Origin: Polyangia bacterium
Lineage (GTDB): Bacteria > Myxococcota_A > Polyangia > Polyangiales > JAUICN01
Assembly (NCBI GenBank): GCA_030427835.1
Contig: JAUICN010000005.1
Span: 62,001 to 126,000 of the forward strand
DNA: 64,000 bases
Direction of reading: 5' to 3'
Shown here: positions 17,905-27,041 of the stretch, piece by piece
How positions within the stretch are numbered: the stretch's first letter is position 1
Layout: the number at the start of each line of letters is the position of its first letter
The notes under the pieces: model-generated
Database searches by the model: none
Seen by the model: the letters and a program-made list of their open reading frames with translations, nothing else
What the model was told of the DNA's origin: nothing
Translations under genes and position numbers: made by a program

Positions 17905-18225
17905 CTAACCGGCGTGTTTAATGGATTCACCGTGACGCAAACGGCGGGTCTGCGTCTCCTTGGCGTCGCGGACCTGTCGCGCGATTTTATCCACGGCGAG
18001 ATCGATGGAGGCGTACATGTCCTCGGAGGTTTCGCGGCCTTCGATGCGGTGGCCGTCGGCAATGACGTGTAGGTCCACCCGGCGCAGGTGCTTTTCTGAC
18101 GAGAGCGTCACCTCAGCTTCGAGCGGTGCGTGCACGTACTTGTTGATCTTTCCCAGTTTCTCACTGGCATAGCTCTTTAGAGCTTCGGACGAGTCCATGT
18201 TGCGAAATGTGACAGCTACCCTCAT
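17905..18225 (-). CDS. hpf: Ribosome hibernation-promoting factor (short HPF/RaiA type)
   Basis: 106-residue factor that binds the 30S decoding region of idle ribosomes. The N-terminus MRVAVTFRNMDSSEALKSYA, the conserved YASIDLAVDKIARQVRDAK helix and the lack of the C-terminal dimerisation domain define the short form. A strong AGGAGG lies 7 bases before the ATG. It sits 245 bases downstream of rpoN; a sigma-54 link is common in this cluster, but I could not find a clear -24/-12 promoter. Confidence 0.93.
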   Translation of the reverse strand: MRVAVTFRNMDSSEALKSYASEKLGKINKYVHAPLEAEVTLSSEKHLRRVDLHVIADGHRIEGRETSEDMYASIDLAVDKIARQVRDAKETQTRRLRHGESIKHAG

Positions 18226-18470
18226 CGCGTACCCTCCTTTGCGGTCCCCCGCATGTGTGTTCCCTCATTACGCTCCTACTGCAGCGTGGATTCTCCGCAA
18301 GTCCTTTCGAGAAACCTGCCCCGTCGTCGGCGTAGCAAACGGGCCTGGGCCCCCTATTTGCGCACTCTCCATATGGGTAAAACGGCGGGCCGGGGTTTCT
18401 ATTCCATTGGCGTTTTGGAAGAAACCGGCACTGCCCCCAATAGGGAGGGTCCCAACGGTGACGGATCCCC

Positions 18471-20081
18471 TCAAAAGTAGCGCTTCCGTTTTCCTGAGCT
18501 GAGAATGCCGAGCATCTCCCGGTACTTTGCCACCGTGCGCCGTGCAATCTTCACATTGTCCTGGGCCAACAGCTCCACCAGGTTTTGATCACTGAGGGGC
18601 TGCTTGGTGTCCTCCGCGCTGATAAGCCGCTTGATGGACTGTTTGACGGATTCGGAGGCGATGTCGCTTTGGTTGTCGCGGCGAATCGCACTGTTGAAGA
18701 AGTACTTGAGCTCGAAGATACCCCGGTGGGTGTGCACGTACTTGTTGCTGGTGACACGCGAGATGGTGCTTTCGTGCATGCTGACTTCCTCGGCCACGTC
18801 ACGCAGGATCATGGGCTTGAGGTGGGAGACGCCCTTGTCAAAGAAGTCTTTTTGCTTTTCAACGATGCATTCGGTCACGCGCACAATGGTTTTGCGGCGT
18901 TGGTCGATGCTGCGAATGAGCCACTGGGCGCTGCGGAGTTTGTTTTGGATGTATTCCCGTGCCTGCGCGTCTTCTCCCATGGCAGCACGATAAAAACCGC
19001 TGATACGAAGCTTTGGAAGCCCATCGTCATTGGACACCACAAAGTATCGATCCCCCACCTTGTGTACGTACACGTCTGGTGTGATGTACCGTGGCTCTTC
19101 GGTCACAAAGTTACGCGCGGGGCGGGGCTCCAGTTCTGCAATGACCTGGGCGCAGTCGTAGACCTCTTCCACCTCCACGTTCAGGTCCCGTGCAATGGCC
19201 GTGTAGTTGTGCTTTTCCAGGGCACCGATGTGGTCGGTAACGATGTCGAGCACCAGCTGGTCGTACCCGCGGTGCTTGGCTTGGATCTGCAAACACTCGG
19301 AAAGGGATCGGCTGGCGACTCCCACCGGATCCAGCTGCTGAATCAGGTGGAGGACTTCTTCTGCATCTTCCGCGTCCAGATCGGCCTGATCGGCCAATCG
19401 GAGGACCACCTCATCCTCGGGGACCTGGTCCAGCTTGAGATAACCGTCGTCGTCCAGGTTGCCGATCACCAGGGCTGCAAACCGGGTTTCGTCCTCCAGA
19501 AGCTCCATGACCCGTAGCTGGGTCACGAGGTGCTCGGTGAGTCCCATACTCCTGCTGTAGGTGGCCTCAATCCCTGGAAGCTCCTCGTCTGCCGGCGGCC
19601 GGTAGGCCGGGGCCGCGGATTCCAGGGAGTGGTTTTCAAGGTACTTTTCCCAATCGATATCGTCCGTGGCAGACGCCGCTGCGGACTCTTCACCGCCGTC
19701 GGTGCGCTCCATTGGGTCGCCCGATTGGAGGGCTTCCACGGCCTGTTCCTGGAGGCTCACCTCGGACGGCTCCGCACCCCGGGCCTCCGAAGTGCCGGAG
19801 TCCACCGTTGCGGACTCCCCTGGGCTGGAGTTGCCACCTTCTGCGATCTCCGCCCGTGCCTCGGCGGAGGCCCCCTCCTGGGCTTCGCTGGATTCCTCAC
19901 CGTCACGGTTGCCGTCGTCGTCCCCATCCGCGTTCTCTTCCAGGATGGGGTTCTCCAGCATTTCCTCGCGGACCATGTCCACCAGTTCCATGCGAGACAT
20001 CTGCAGCAACTTGATCGCCTGTTGCAACTGGGGCGTCATGACCAGCTGCTGAGATAGGCGGAGTTGCTGCTTAATTTCCAT
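18471..20081 (-). CDS. rpoN: RNA polymerase sigma-54 factor
   Basis: 536-residue sigma factor. Region I is the Gln/Leu-rich block LRLSQQLVMTPQLQQAIKLL; region II is a very long acidic spacer (about residues 48-165); the core-binding domain follows (ELEPRPARNF); the HTH reads MHESTISRVTSNKYVHTHRG; and the RpoN box ARRTVAKYRE is near the C-terminus. An FHA-type sigma-54 activator is encoded at 51109-52848 in this window. The acidic spacer is longer than in enterobacterial RpoN. Confidence 0.97.
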   Translation of the reverse strand: MEIKQQLRLSQQLVMTPQLQQAIKLLQMSRMELVDMVREEMLENPILEENADGDDDGNRDGEESSEAQEGASAEARAEIAEGGNSSPGESATVDSGTSEARGAEPSEVSLQEQAVEALQSGDPMERTDGGEESAAASATDDIDWEKYLENHSLESAAPAYRPPADEELPGIEATYSRSMGLTEHLVTQLRVMELLEDETRFAALVIGNLDDDGYLKLDQVPEDEVVLRLADQADLDAEDAEEVLHLIQQLDPVGVASRSLSECLQIQAKHRGYDQLVLDIVTDHIGALEKHNYTAIARDLNVEVEEVYDCAQVIAELEPRPARNFVTEEPRYITPDVYVHKVGDRYFVVSNDDGLPKLRISGFYRAAMGEDAQAREYIQNKLRSAQWLIRSIDQRRKTIVRVTECIVEKQKDFFDKGVSHLKPMILRDVAEEVSMHESTISRVTSNKYVHTHRGIFELKYFFNSAIRRDNQSDIASESVKQSIKRLISAEDTKQPLSDQNLVELLAQDNVKIARRTVAKYREMLGILSSGKRKRYF

Positions 20082-20242
20082 TGGCCTCTTTTTTGCTTAG
20101 CACAGATCGGGCAATGGTGGCCCAAATCTTGCTCACCTATAGTTGGTAACGGTACCGGAAGAATAAATCAATATTGAATTTTTCTAAAACTCCCCTACCG
20201 ACCCTGGGATTTCCCGAAACTCAGGCAATTCGAGGCATAAAA

Positions 20243-20917
20243 TTAGGCGGATGCCTGTTGTACGCGGGTGGCGACTCTTCGAGGCGGAACACGCCCCACC
20301 CGCCAGGCCGATAGGATGGCCACCCCAATACCGAGGGCCACGACCCCGACTCCCACGGAGGGTTGTGCGGCAACATCCTGGCCAAGCTGACCGGTCAGGA
20401 GTTCGGTGCCCCGGCTGATTCGCACCCAGGTCAACCCCAGGGAGGCCGCGGCCATCGCCCCAAGCACGGGGGGCACGGCCCTGGCCGAACGTAGGGCCTT
20501 GCGGGTTCGGCGGCGCATGGCGAGTGAGAATAGGCCAAAGGTCACCATGGGCAATATCCACAGGTTGGGTGCTACCTGCAGCGCCACCTGGATGCCGTTG
20601 TGGGACGCCGTAACCGTGGGACCGTACATCCGCTCGGGCCGTACGGTGGTCAGCAGGGGCATGAGAAAACCGATGAGGATCAATAGCCCCGAGACCCACA
20701 GCCAGGCACGCCCGTAGCGAAGGTTCCAGGGGTGGACCGGGGCGTCTTCATCGTGATGGGGTGTTTCTGGTGCAAGCTTATCAAAGGCCACGAGTTGGAG
20801 ATCGTGATCCGGGCATTCCTTCACATCCTCAAAACACTCCCGGCAAAAGGGGCAAAACCCGATTTGAGGTGCTTTTCTCTGGCGGTCGCTGTGGGCGGCG
20901 GAGGCTGAGGACGTCAT
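20243..20917 (-). CDS. Zinc-ribbon-like membrane protein of unknown function
   Basis: 224-residue protein. The N-terminal ~45 residues carry a Cys/His cluster, FCPFCRECFEDVKECPDH (C-x2-C-x2-C-x6-C-x2-H), likely to bind zinc; four hydrophobic segments follow near residues 70-88, 118-133, 147-165 and 190-206. The start ATG 20917 overlaps the stop of the MFS gene as ATGA, so the two are translationally coupled. I do not recognise a characterised family. A role together with the transporter is inference from coupling only. Confidence 0.75.
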   Translation of the reverse strand: MTSSASAAHSDRQRKAPQIGFCPFCRECFEDVKECPDHDLQLVAFDKLAPETPHHDEDAPVHPWNLRYGRAWLWVSGLLILIGFLMPLLTTVRPERMYGPTVTASHNGIQVALQVAPNLWILPMVTFGLFSLAMRRRTRKALRSARAVPPVLGAMAAASLGLTWVRISRGTELLTGQLGQDVAAQPSVGVGVVALGIGVAILSAWRVGRVPPRRVATRVQQASA

Positions 20918-22206
20918 GGTTGCGGCGGGTTGTCGGGATGCACGTGTTCGGGTGGGAGGGTTTTGGGCAAAGAAGGCTCGCGAGTATTCGGGGCGGCTGA
21001 ACGTGTCAGCGTACCCCAAACGGCCACGGCTGCCATGACGATGGCCCCACACAGAAACGGCATGGAGTCGTTCCCATATTGAATCAACAGGCCACCGGTG
21101 ACCGGGCCGAGCACGCGGCCCAGGGCGCCCATGGATTGCTGGACACCAAACACGGCGCCCCGGTGTTTTGGCAGGGTTGCGTGGGACAACAGTGCGGACA
21201 CGGTGGGGATGGCAAGCCCGTTGCCCAGGGAAAGCCAGACGGTGGCCACCAGCACCATGGGTACGTTTGGCGCCCATGCGAGCCACAGTAGGCCCAGGGC
21301 CATGGTCCACAGCCCCGCCACGAATAGGGTTCGATCCCCAAACTTTTTGGCCAGGGGCCCCACCAGCAACCCCTGGGTTGTGGCCGCCACGAATCCCACA
21401 AGGACAAACACGTAGCTGTTGAGGGAAACGCCTCCGGATTCTTCGCTCCACCCCAACCTGTCCATGGTCATGAGGGAAAAGGTGGATTCCATGTTGGCAA
21501 AGGCAAACACGAGACCGAAGTAGCTCAAAAACAAAATGGGCAATACGGCAGCGGTGCGGTCCAGCGCCCACCGCCGCCATTGCCCCAGCTTGAAACGGCC
21601 TAGCCCTAGGGATCCGGGAACCGAGGGTGCGCTGGCCCCTGTGGGAATCCGGATTTCCGGCAAACGCCGAAAAACCCAAACAAAGTTGATGAGCGACAGT
21701 GCGGCAGACCCGTACCCCACCAGGCTGTAGGACCACCCCAGGGCCTGCCCCCATTGGGCGAGCTGGCCACCAAGGGCCGGCCCTAGGATAAACCCCAACC
21801 CAAACGCTACCCCCACCACACCCATGGCCTGGGTTCGCCGTTCGGGCGTGGTGGCATCTGCAATGTAGGCCTGGGCCGCGGCAATGTTGCCCGTCATGGC
21901 GCCGTGCATGGCCCGGGCAGCAAACAACATGGGAAGGGAGGTGGCTGCTCCAAACACCCCCATGGCCATCGCAGAACCCAGGGTTCCCACCAGTAGAACT
22001 GGCCTACGTCCCCACCGATCTGCGGCACGGCCCCACAGGGGCACACATAGGAACTGGGCCAGGGAGTACACCGCGTTGAGCCACGCCACCTGGCTCTGGG
22101 AGGCCTCAAACGCCGTCGCCAGGTAGGGAGTCACGGGAATGATGATCCCAAAACCCAACAGATCGAGGAAGATGGTGAGGAACACTGGAAAAAGGGAATA
22201 ACGCAT
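20914..22206 (-). CDS. MFS transporter, TetA-like drug/proton antiporter group
   Basis: 430-residue inner-membrane protein with 12 predicted spans. It opens with MRYSLFPVFLTIFLDLLGFG; loop 2-3 has motif A (GRAADRWGRRPVLLVG); span 5 has the antiporter motif C (GLGFILGPALGG). These place it with the TetA-type exporters, but substrate specificity cannot be read from sequence. First gene of a two-gene unit with the zinc-ribbon protein; divergent from the gene at 22347. Confidence 0.9.
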   Translation of the reverse strand: MRYSLFPVFLTIFLDLLGFGIIIPVTPYLATAFEASQSQVAWLNAVYSLAQFLCVPLWGRAADRWGRRPVLLVGTLGSAMAMGVFGAATSLPMLFAARAMHGAMTGNIAAAQAYIADATTPERRTQAMGVVGVAFGLGFILGPALGGQLAQWGQALGWSYSLVGYGSAALSLINFVWVFRRLPEIRIPTGASAPSVPGSLGLGRFKLGQWRRWALDRTAAVLPILFLSYFGLVFAFANMESTFSLMTMDRLGWSEESGGVSLNSYVFVLVGFVAATTQGLLVGPLAKKFGDRTLFVAGLWTMALGLLWLAWAPNVPMVLVATVWLSLGNGLAIPTVSALLSHATLPKHRGAVFGVQQSMGALGRVLGPVTGGLLIQYGNDSMPFLCGAIVMAAVAVWGTLTRSAAPNTREPSLPKTLPPEHVHPDNPPQP

Positions 22207-22346
22207 GGGCCGGGGGCCCTAGCGATGCGTCATTGGATGGATTTTGCAAATGGCTTTGAATACGGAGCCGTCACCGGTATCATCGTCTTCGTACATGCAA
22301 GCATGGAAGAGTTCGTGTTTGACGGGTAGGAAGGGAACGTAGAGGA

Positions 22347-23144
22347 ATGAGCTACTCGGGGTCCGACAAGGCCAAGGAGGCCAGGGAAAAACTAGGTGAG
22401 GCACTGCAGGCACTTCAGGAAGACGATCTTCCGAAGGACGTGCTGGCGGTGACTGAAAATATCGCCCAATCGGTGGCTGCTCTTTTTGAGGCGGAACGGG
22501 CCTCCACAGAACCGGATGGAAAGTCCTGTGTCAAGAGTGCCCTGGGCTCGCTGAGCCAAACCCTGGCATTGCTCCAGGATGTGCAGGGTGACCACGAAAG
22601 CATTCGTGTGGCCTCCGAGGTGATGGCCAAGGCCATGAGCTTACTGTACCCACTGACCACACTATCTTCGGTTTCGGCAGGCCGCACTTCGGCGCCGCCT
22701 GCGGACAGTATTCCTAAGTCAGCCGCGGTGCCCGAGGAAGCCAAGTCCTTTGCGGAGAAGGATGCTGCGGACGCCGGTTCTGGCGACAAAAAGACACCCT
22801 CGTCGAAGCCACCTACGGTTTCCGGGATTTTGGAAGCCAACATTGGTGCGACGACCGAATCCAACTTCTACGTGGGATTCTCAGGTGAGGTTGCGGATGG
22901 GGGTGTCTTTCTGGCGTCCTACGACACCCTTCCCGTGGGCTCGATCACCGAGATTCTGGTGACCCTCCCCGGTGGCTTTGAAATGAAGGTCAAGGGCGAG
23001 GTTCGGTTTGTACGCGACCCGTTCGATCTCAACTCGGACTCGGAGCCCGGCATGGGGATCCAGTTCGGGGATCTGAAGGGCAAGGATCGGGAGTTGATCT
23101 TGCGGTTCATCCGCAAACGCCCCCCCATGTTCTACGACGACTGA
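22347..23144 (+). CDS. TIGR02266/PilZ-like protein lacking c-di-GMP motifs
   Basis: 265-residue cytoplasmic protein. Residues 1-110 are helical with regular charged spacing; 110-155 are Pro/Ala/Lys-rich linker; 160-265 form a PilZ-like domain (SNFYVGFSGEVADGGVFLAS, VKGEVRFVRDPFDLNSDSEP, GMGIQFGDLKGKDRELILRF). The RxxxR and [D/N]xSxxG residues needed for c-di-GMP are missing, so it probably acts as a protein-interaction module. Monocistronic, followed by three hairpins. Confidence 0.75.
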   Translation: MSYSGSDKAKEAREKLGEALQALQEDDLPKDVLAVTENIAQSVAALFEAERASTEPDGKSCVKSALGSLSQTLALLQDVQGDHESIRVASEVMAKAMSLLYPLTTLSSVSAGRTSAPPADSIPKSAAVPEEAKSFAEKDAADAGSGDKKTPSSKPPTVSGILEANIGATTESNFYVGFSGEVADGGVFLASYDTLPVGSITEILVTLPGGFEMKVKGEVRFVRDPFDLNSDSEPGMGIQFGDLKGKDRELILRFIRKRPPMFYDD

Positions 23145-23156
23145 GGCTGTGTTTCT

Positions 23157-23257
23157 GGGAAACCTTCCGGGGTTTCCCTGGTCGCTGGTTTCTCTAGTTG
23201 CTGGGGCCAAGCCCCAGACTCCTCCCCTTCACCGTGAGGGCCCTTCCGGGCCCGGTG
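23157..23257. terminator. Three consecutive GC-rich hairpins between convergent genes
   Basis: Hairpin 1: GGGAAACC/GGTTTCCC at 23157-23178. Hairpin 2: CTGGGGC/GCCCCAG at 23201-23217. Hairpin 3: GGGCCC-TTCC-GGGCCC at 23238-23253, with CACC/GGTG pairing outside it (23230-23257). No long T run follows, so intrinsic termination is uncertain, but the position between convergent genes fits a bidirectional terminator. Confidence 0.5.
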
Positions 23258-23268
23258 GAGCTGCCGCC

Positions 23269-23682
23269 TTATTCAGTGGGGGTGTTTTCGCCCAGTAGTT
23301 GGGCCATGGACGCTTCGTCGGCTGGGGTGAAGGGGTACTTGTCGAACTCCTCGGAGGTGACCCAGCGGTAGTCGTTCACGGCCTTGCAGCGTAGATCGGG
23401 GTTCTGGAGCTCGCAGGCGTAGAGGTAGAGGTCCACGGTGTACTTTTCGTAGGGGTAGCTCACAAACGAGATGAGCGCGCCCACGGATACGTCGGCGTCC
23501 AGGCGCTCTGCCATCTCCCGCTGCACGGCGTCGGCGTCGGTTTCGTCCTCTTCCCGACGGCCCCCTGGAAACTCCCACATGAGTGGAAGCACGGCGGAGG
23601 GGCGGCGTTGGGTAATTAGGTATCGGCCCTCGTATTCAACGACGGCCGCGACAACACGGATGGTCTTCACCGGGGCGTTCAT
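23269..23682 (-). CDS. Nudix hydrolase, MutT-like
   Basis: 137-residue Nudix protein (from ATG 23682). The Nudix helix reads FPGGRREEDETDADAVQREM then AERL. Against GX5EX7REUXEEXGU, the RE pair and the first Glu of EE are kept, but the second Glu is Arg and the Gly is Asp. The N-terminal strand YLITQRRPSAVLPLMWEFPG resembles 8-oxo-dGTP/CTP diphosphatases. Substrate uncertain. A TTG 42 bases upstream could lengthen the N-terminus. Confidence 0.82.
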   Translation of the reverse strand: MNAPVKTIRVVAAVVEYEGRYLITQRRPSAVLPLMWEFPGGRREEDETDADAVQREMAERLDADVSVGALISFVSYPYEKYTVDLYLYACELQNPDLRCKAVNDYRWVTSEEFDKYPFTPADEASMAQLLGENTPTE

Positions 23683-23738
23683 CGGGCAGCGGTCTTGGTG
23701 GATTTCAGGGGGGATGTCCAGCAAACAGGTAAAATTCC

Positions 23739-24071
23739 CTAGGCGGCGTAATTTTCCACCGTCCCCCGTTGGGGCCGTTCCACGGAAAGGACAGAGCTTG
23801 TCAGCAGGTCTCGCCCGGCCGCTTGCATAAATAGGGAATCGCCTATTCCCGGTTCACCCTTCGCAGGAAGCACGCCACCCTCCGAGGTGAAACGCAGGGC
23901 ACCGGCGATTCGGCTGCGAAGTGCCATGTGGGCTTGCAACCACTGGCCGCTTTTGCGGTCCCGTACGGCCACACAGTACCGATTTCGGATATGATACTCC
24001 GTGTTTCGGGTGACAAAAACCTTGTGAACGCGACGCTCCACTCCTACATATGACGCTTGCATGTTGTTCAT
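23739..24071 (-). CDS. Conserved protein of unknown function
   Basis: 110-residue soluble protein without signal or membrane segment. Features include GVERRVHKVFVTRNTEYH, RDRKSGQWLQAHMALRSRI and a C-terminal GDSLFMQAAGRDLLTSSV. The opening ERRVHK resembles the first motif of PilZ domains but the second motif is absent. I have the impression of similar proteins in myxobacterial relatives, but cannot name a family. Two starts are close together (24071 and 24062); GAGGAA precedes them. 56 bases upstream of the Nudix gene, same strand. Confidence 0.6.
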   Translation of the reverse strand: MNNMQASYVGVERRVHKVFVTRNTEYHIRNRYCVAVRDRKSGQWLQAHMALRSRIAGALRFTSEGGVLPAKGEPGIGDSLFMQAAGRDLLTSSVLSVERPQRGTVENYAA

Positions 24072-24141
24072 TTCCTCAACGACCTTGGTTTAAGGGCCTG
24101 CTGCTCCGCGACCTCGTCTGGGGACGATATCTCTAGGTTCC

Positions 24142-25320
24142 ATGGACACCAAGAAAACCGCAGATCCTGATCTTGCACGGCCCCTGCGCATGGGTGCAGC
24201 CAACTTTACCCCGCAGCAACGCACACCCTGGGGTGGCACTCGCATTGTGAGCGAGCTGAAGAGCGGCCTCGTATCCGCCATGTCGCGTTCGGCCCTGTTG
24301 GGTTCGGCCCTGTTGGGTTCCACCCCCGGGGGGAAAACCCGTGTGGGCGAGTCCTGGGAAATCTCGTCCGGGCCTGAATTCCCTTCGGACGTGGTTGGCT
24401 TTGGCCCACTGAGTCGTCTTGTGGAAACCGCGGGTCATGCCCTGCTGGGGCAAGACCGGGGGCGCGGATTTCAGCTGTTGATGAAACTGTTGGACGCGGA
24501 GCAGCCCCTTTCGTTGCAGATCCATCCCGGGGATCAGGATCCGGCATTGGCACCGGGAGAATGCGGCAAATGGGAGGCTTGGTACGTGATTGACGCGGAT
24601 CCCGGGGCCGCGCTCTACCTGGGCTTTCGGCATGGTGTTTCCCGTACCGACGTGGAAACCGTGCTGGCCCAGGGAGGCGACCTGAGTCCACTGATGCATC
24701 GGATGGAGGTTGCGGGCGGCGAGTTCGTATTGGTCCGGCCGGGCACACCCCACGCGGTGGGCGCGGGGGTCCTGCTGGCAGAACCCCAACGGGTACAACC
24801 GGGGAAGCGTGGGGTCACCTACCGCTATTGGGATTGGAACCGCACCTACAATGATGCGGGTGATCTCGCACCCGATGGGAAGGGGCGTACATTGCACGTG
24901 AAACGGGCACTGGACGTGACCGACTGGAACCGTGCCAGGGAAGAGGCTCTTGAGGAGCAGACGGTGCGCCGAATCTCCCTGCCCGTGGATGCTCCGCTTC
25001 AACTTCGTTGCCTGGCGAGCAACCTTGGAATGGGAGACGTCGGTCGGCCCAACCCTCAACGTTCCGGCCAGGAGGTTCCGGGCGGGCCCGTCCACAATGG
25101 GGCCCTGTGGGTATCGGTGGTCGCAGGTACGGGCAACATGTCTTTTGATGGGCAGAAGCGATTGGTGGGCGGCACGCTGCTGTCAGGAACCCTGGAGGTA
25201 CACGGGCCCTTTGGGGTGGAGCACTTTCAGGCTGGAGAGTCTTTTCTGCTTCCTGCAGTCCTGGGACCTGTGGATCTCGTTGGGACCCGGGCACACCTCC
25301 TTTTGTCGCGCCCGCTGTAG
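24142..25320 (+). CDS. manA: Mannose-6-phosphate isomerase, class I
   Basis: Zinc enzyme of 392 residues interconverting fructose-6-phosphate and mannose-6-phosphate, feeding GDP-mannose synthesis. It shows the zinc-site pattern [23 protein letters not shown], and [18 protein letters not shown], plus [14 protein letters not shown]. The N-terminal loop contains a 15-base tandem repeat ([11 protein letters not shown]). A glycosyltransferase and a deacetylase follow on the same strand, 40 bases later. Confidence 0.93.
   Translation: MDTKKTADPDLARPLRMGAANFTPQQRTPWGGTRIVSELKSGLVSAMSRSALLGSALLGSTPGGKTRVGESWEISSGPEFPSDVVGFGPLSRLVETAGHALLGQDRGRGFQLLMKLLDAEQPLSLQIHPGDQDPALAPGECGKWEAWYVIDADPGAALYLGFRHGVSRTDVETVLAQGGDLSPLMHRMEVAGGEFVLVRPGTPHAVGAGVLLAEPQRVQPGKRGVTYRYWDWNRTYNDAGDLAPDGKGRTLHVKRALDVTDWNRAREEALEEQTVRRISLPVDAPLQLRCLASNLGMGDVGRPNPQRSGQEVPGGPVHNGALWVSVVAGTGNMSFDGQKRLVGGTLLSGTLEVHGPFGVEHFQAGESFLLPAVLGPVDLVGTRAHLLLSRPL
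24287..24320 (+). repeat. 15-bp tandem repeat in manA
   Basis: Two exact copies of gttcggccctgttgg followed by a third partial gttc; encodes [11 protein letters not shown] in a surface loop upstream of the zinc site. Confidence 0.85.
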
Positions 25321-25360
25321 TGCCCTTCCCTTGGGGCCGGGTGCCCGCGGGAGGATCCCT

Positions 25361-26131
25361 GTGATAGGGTCTCGGGCCATGGACCATGCCGACTCCCATT
25401 CTTCCAATGGAAACCACACCCCATCCAGGCCGCACGTGTCCATCGTCATTCCGATCTACAACGAAGAGGCCATCCTCCATTCTGCGGTGGTGGATCTCAT
25501 CGATCGACTGGCAGGTTTTGGCTGGAACTACGAGCTCTTGCTTGCAGAAAACGGCTCCAAGGACCAAACGGTAGCGATTGGGCGTGAACTGGAAAACCGG
25601 TTTGAACAGGTGCGCTTGATCCAGGCCGGGGAGCCCAACTACGGCAAGGCGCTTCGCAAGGGAATCCTTGAGGCCAGGGGCACTTACGTGCTGTGCGACG
25701 AGATTGATTTGTGTGACGTGGATTTCCACAGGCGAGCCATGGAACTTTTGGAGAGCGATGGGGCCGATATGGTGATCGGATCCAAGCTCATGGGTGGCGC
25801 GAAGGATGAACGGCCACTTCTGAGGCATGTGGGGAGCATGGTCATCAACGGGATGTTGCGCGCAGCCCTTGGCTTCCGTGGGACCGACACCCACGGGCTG
25901 AAGGCCTTTCGCCGGGATCGGTTGCTCCCCGTGGCCCAGCAGTGCCTGGTGGACAAGGATCTTTTTGCCTCTGAGTTTGTGATTCGTGCGGAACGCGCAG
26001 GGCTTCGCAATGTGGAGGTGCCCATTCGGGTGCTGGAGAAACGTGCTCCCTCGATCGGTTTGATGCGCCGGGTACCGCGGGTGCTGACCGATCTCAGCAA
26101 ACTTGTGGTGGCCATTCGGTTCCGTGGATAG
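25361..26131 (+). CDS. Family 2 glycosyltransferase (polyprenyl-phosphate sugar transferase-like)
   Basis: 256-residue cytoplasmic GT-A enzyme, no membrane span. [32 protein letters not shown] and the acidic metal site [11 protein letters not shown] are the GT2 elements; [16 protein letters not shown] resembles dolichyl-phosphate mannose synthase-like enzymes. GGGAGG at 25349-25354 lies six bases before GTG 25361, so I prefer that start to ATG 25379. The gene overlaps the next one by 8 bases. With manA upstream, a mannosyl donor is plausible but unproven. Confidence 0.85.
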   Translation: MIGSRAMDHADSHSSNGNHTPSRPHVSIVIPIYNEEAILHSAVVDLIDRLAGFGWNYELLLAENGSKDQTVAIGRELENRFEQVRLIQAGEPNYGKALRKGILEARGTYVLCDEIDLCDVDFHRRAMELLESDGADMVIGSKLMGGAKDERPLLRHVGSMVINGMLRAALGFRGTDTHGLKAFRRDRLLPVAQQCLVDKDLFASEFVIRAERAGLRNVEVPIRVLEKRAPSIGLMRRVPRVLTDLSKLVVAIRFRG

Positions 26132-27029
26132 AACGTTTAGCGTATCGGTGGATCTGGACGAGATCCGTTGTTATCTCTCGATTCACGGGTTGGGCAACGA
26201 CCTTGCGGCAGGTGCTGCGGATGCGGTCTACGATCGATGTATTTCCCGTTTTCTGGATCTGTTTTCAGAGTTGGGTGTTTCGGCGACGTTTTTTGTCATC
26301 GGCTCCGACCTTGAACGGCCGGAAAACCGTGCGTGGGTACAGGCGATTCACAACGCTGGCCATGAGGTGGCCAACCACTCCTACGGCCACGCATACGACC
26401 TATCCCAGTGGGATGAGGACCGAATCCTTGGAGATCTACAAAGGGCTCAGGATGCGATCCACAGGTGCGTGGGTGAAGCTCCGGTGGGTTTTCGGGCACC
26501 GGGGTACACCCTTTCGCCCACGCTGAAGTCTGCCATCGCTGAAGTGGGGTTTGCCTACAGCTCAAGCGCATTCCCGTCCCCTGCCTACTACGGTGCCAAG
26601 GCCCTGGCCCTGGCATGGATCCGCGCCCGGGGGCGTCAAAGTCACAGCGTGCTTGGCACACCTAGGGTGCTCGCGAGCCCCGCCGAGCCCCACAGGCACG
26701 GATCGGTAGTGGAAATCCCCATGACGGTGGGGCCACGGTGGTTGGGCGGTGTGCCGTTGATCGGGACGACCGTGGTGCTCGGTAACAAACACAGCAATCG
26801 CCTGCTTTGCCGCTCTGTGATGGGGCGCAGCCATGTGCACCTGGAGTGCCACGGGATCGACCTTGCGGACGCCAAACAGGACGGTCTACAGGCCCTGGCC
26901 AAGCACCAGCCGGATCTTCGGCGGACACTGGATCACAAACGGCAACAGCTTGATCGGAGCATTCGTTTCTTCCTAGGTCAGGGTTATCGGCCCGCCACAC
27001 TCGCCTCAGTGGCTCAGCTCGTGGGATAA
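26124..27029 (+). CDS. Polysaccharide deacetylase (NodB-like)
   Basis: 301-residue carbohydrate esterase 4 family enzyme that removes acetyl groups from N-acetylated sugars. Motif 1 is VSVDLDEI (Asp10/Asp12), motif 2 is [10 protein letters not shown] with metal ligands His85 and His89, motif 3 is [11 protein letters not shown] (Arg124). There is no signal peptide, suggesting a cytoplasmic substrate such as a lipid-linked sugar. GTG 26124 overlaps the glycosyltransferase stop by 8 bases, indicating coupled translation and a joint glycolipid pathway. Confidence 0.87.
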   Translation: MDRTFSVSVDLDEIRCYLSIHGLGNDLAAGAADAVYDRCISRFLDLFSELGVSATFFVIGSDLERPENRAWVQAIHNAGHEVANHSYGHAYDLSQWDEDRILGDLQRAQDAIHRCVGEAPVGFRAPGYTLSPTLKSAIAEVGFAYSSSAFPSPAYYGAKALALAWIRARGRQSHSVLGTPRVLASPAEPHRHGSVVEIPMTVGPRWLGGVPLIGTTVVLGNKHSNRLLCRSVMGRSHVHLECHGIDLADAKQDGLQALAKHQPDLRRTLDHKRQQLDRSIRFFLGQGYRPATLASVAQLVG

Positions 27030-27041
27030 ACTGTCGGCGCG

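Noticed and set aside
18226-18470. Possible small gene or RNA between hpf and rpoN
   Set aside because: Short overlapping frames without conservation signals; a ggtttct/agaaacc hairpin exists, but nothing specific enough to call.
20918-21754. N-terminal extension of the zinc-ribbon ORF
   Set aside because: The upstream part is out of frame with the MFS coding sequence and reads as nonsense; the ATGA overlap at 20914-20917 fixes the real start.
24815-25894. 359-residue minus-strand ORF
   Set aside because: Antisense to manA and the GT2 gene; no motif.
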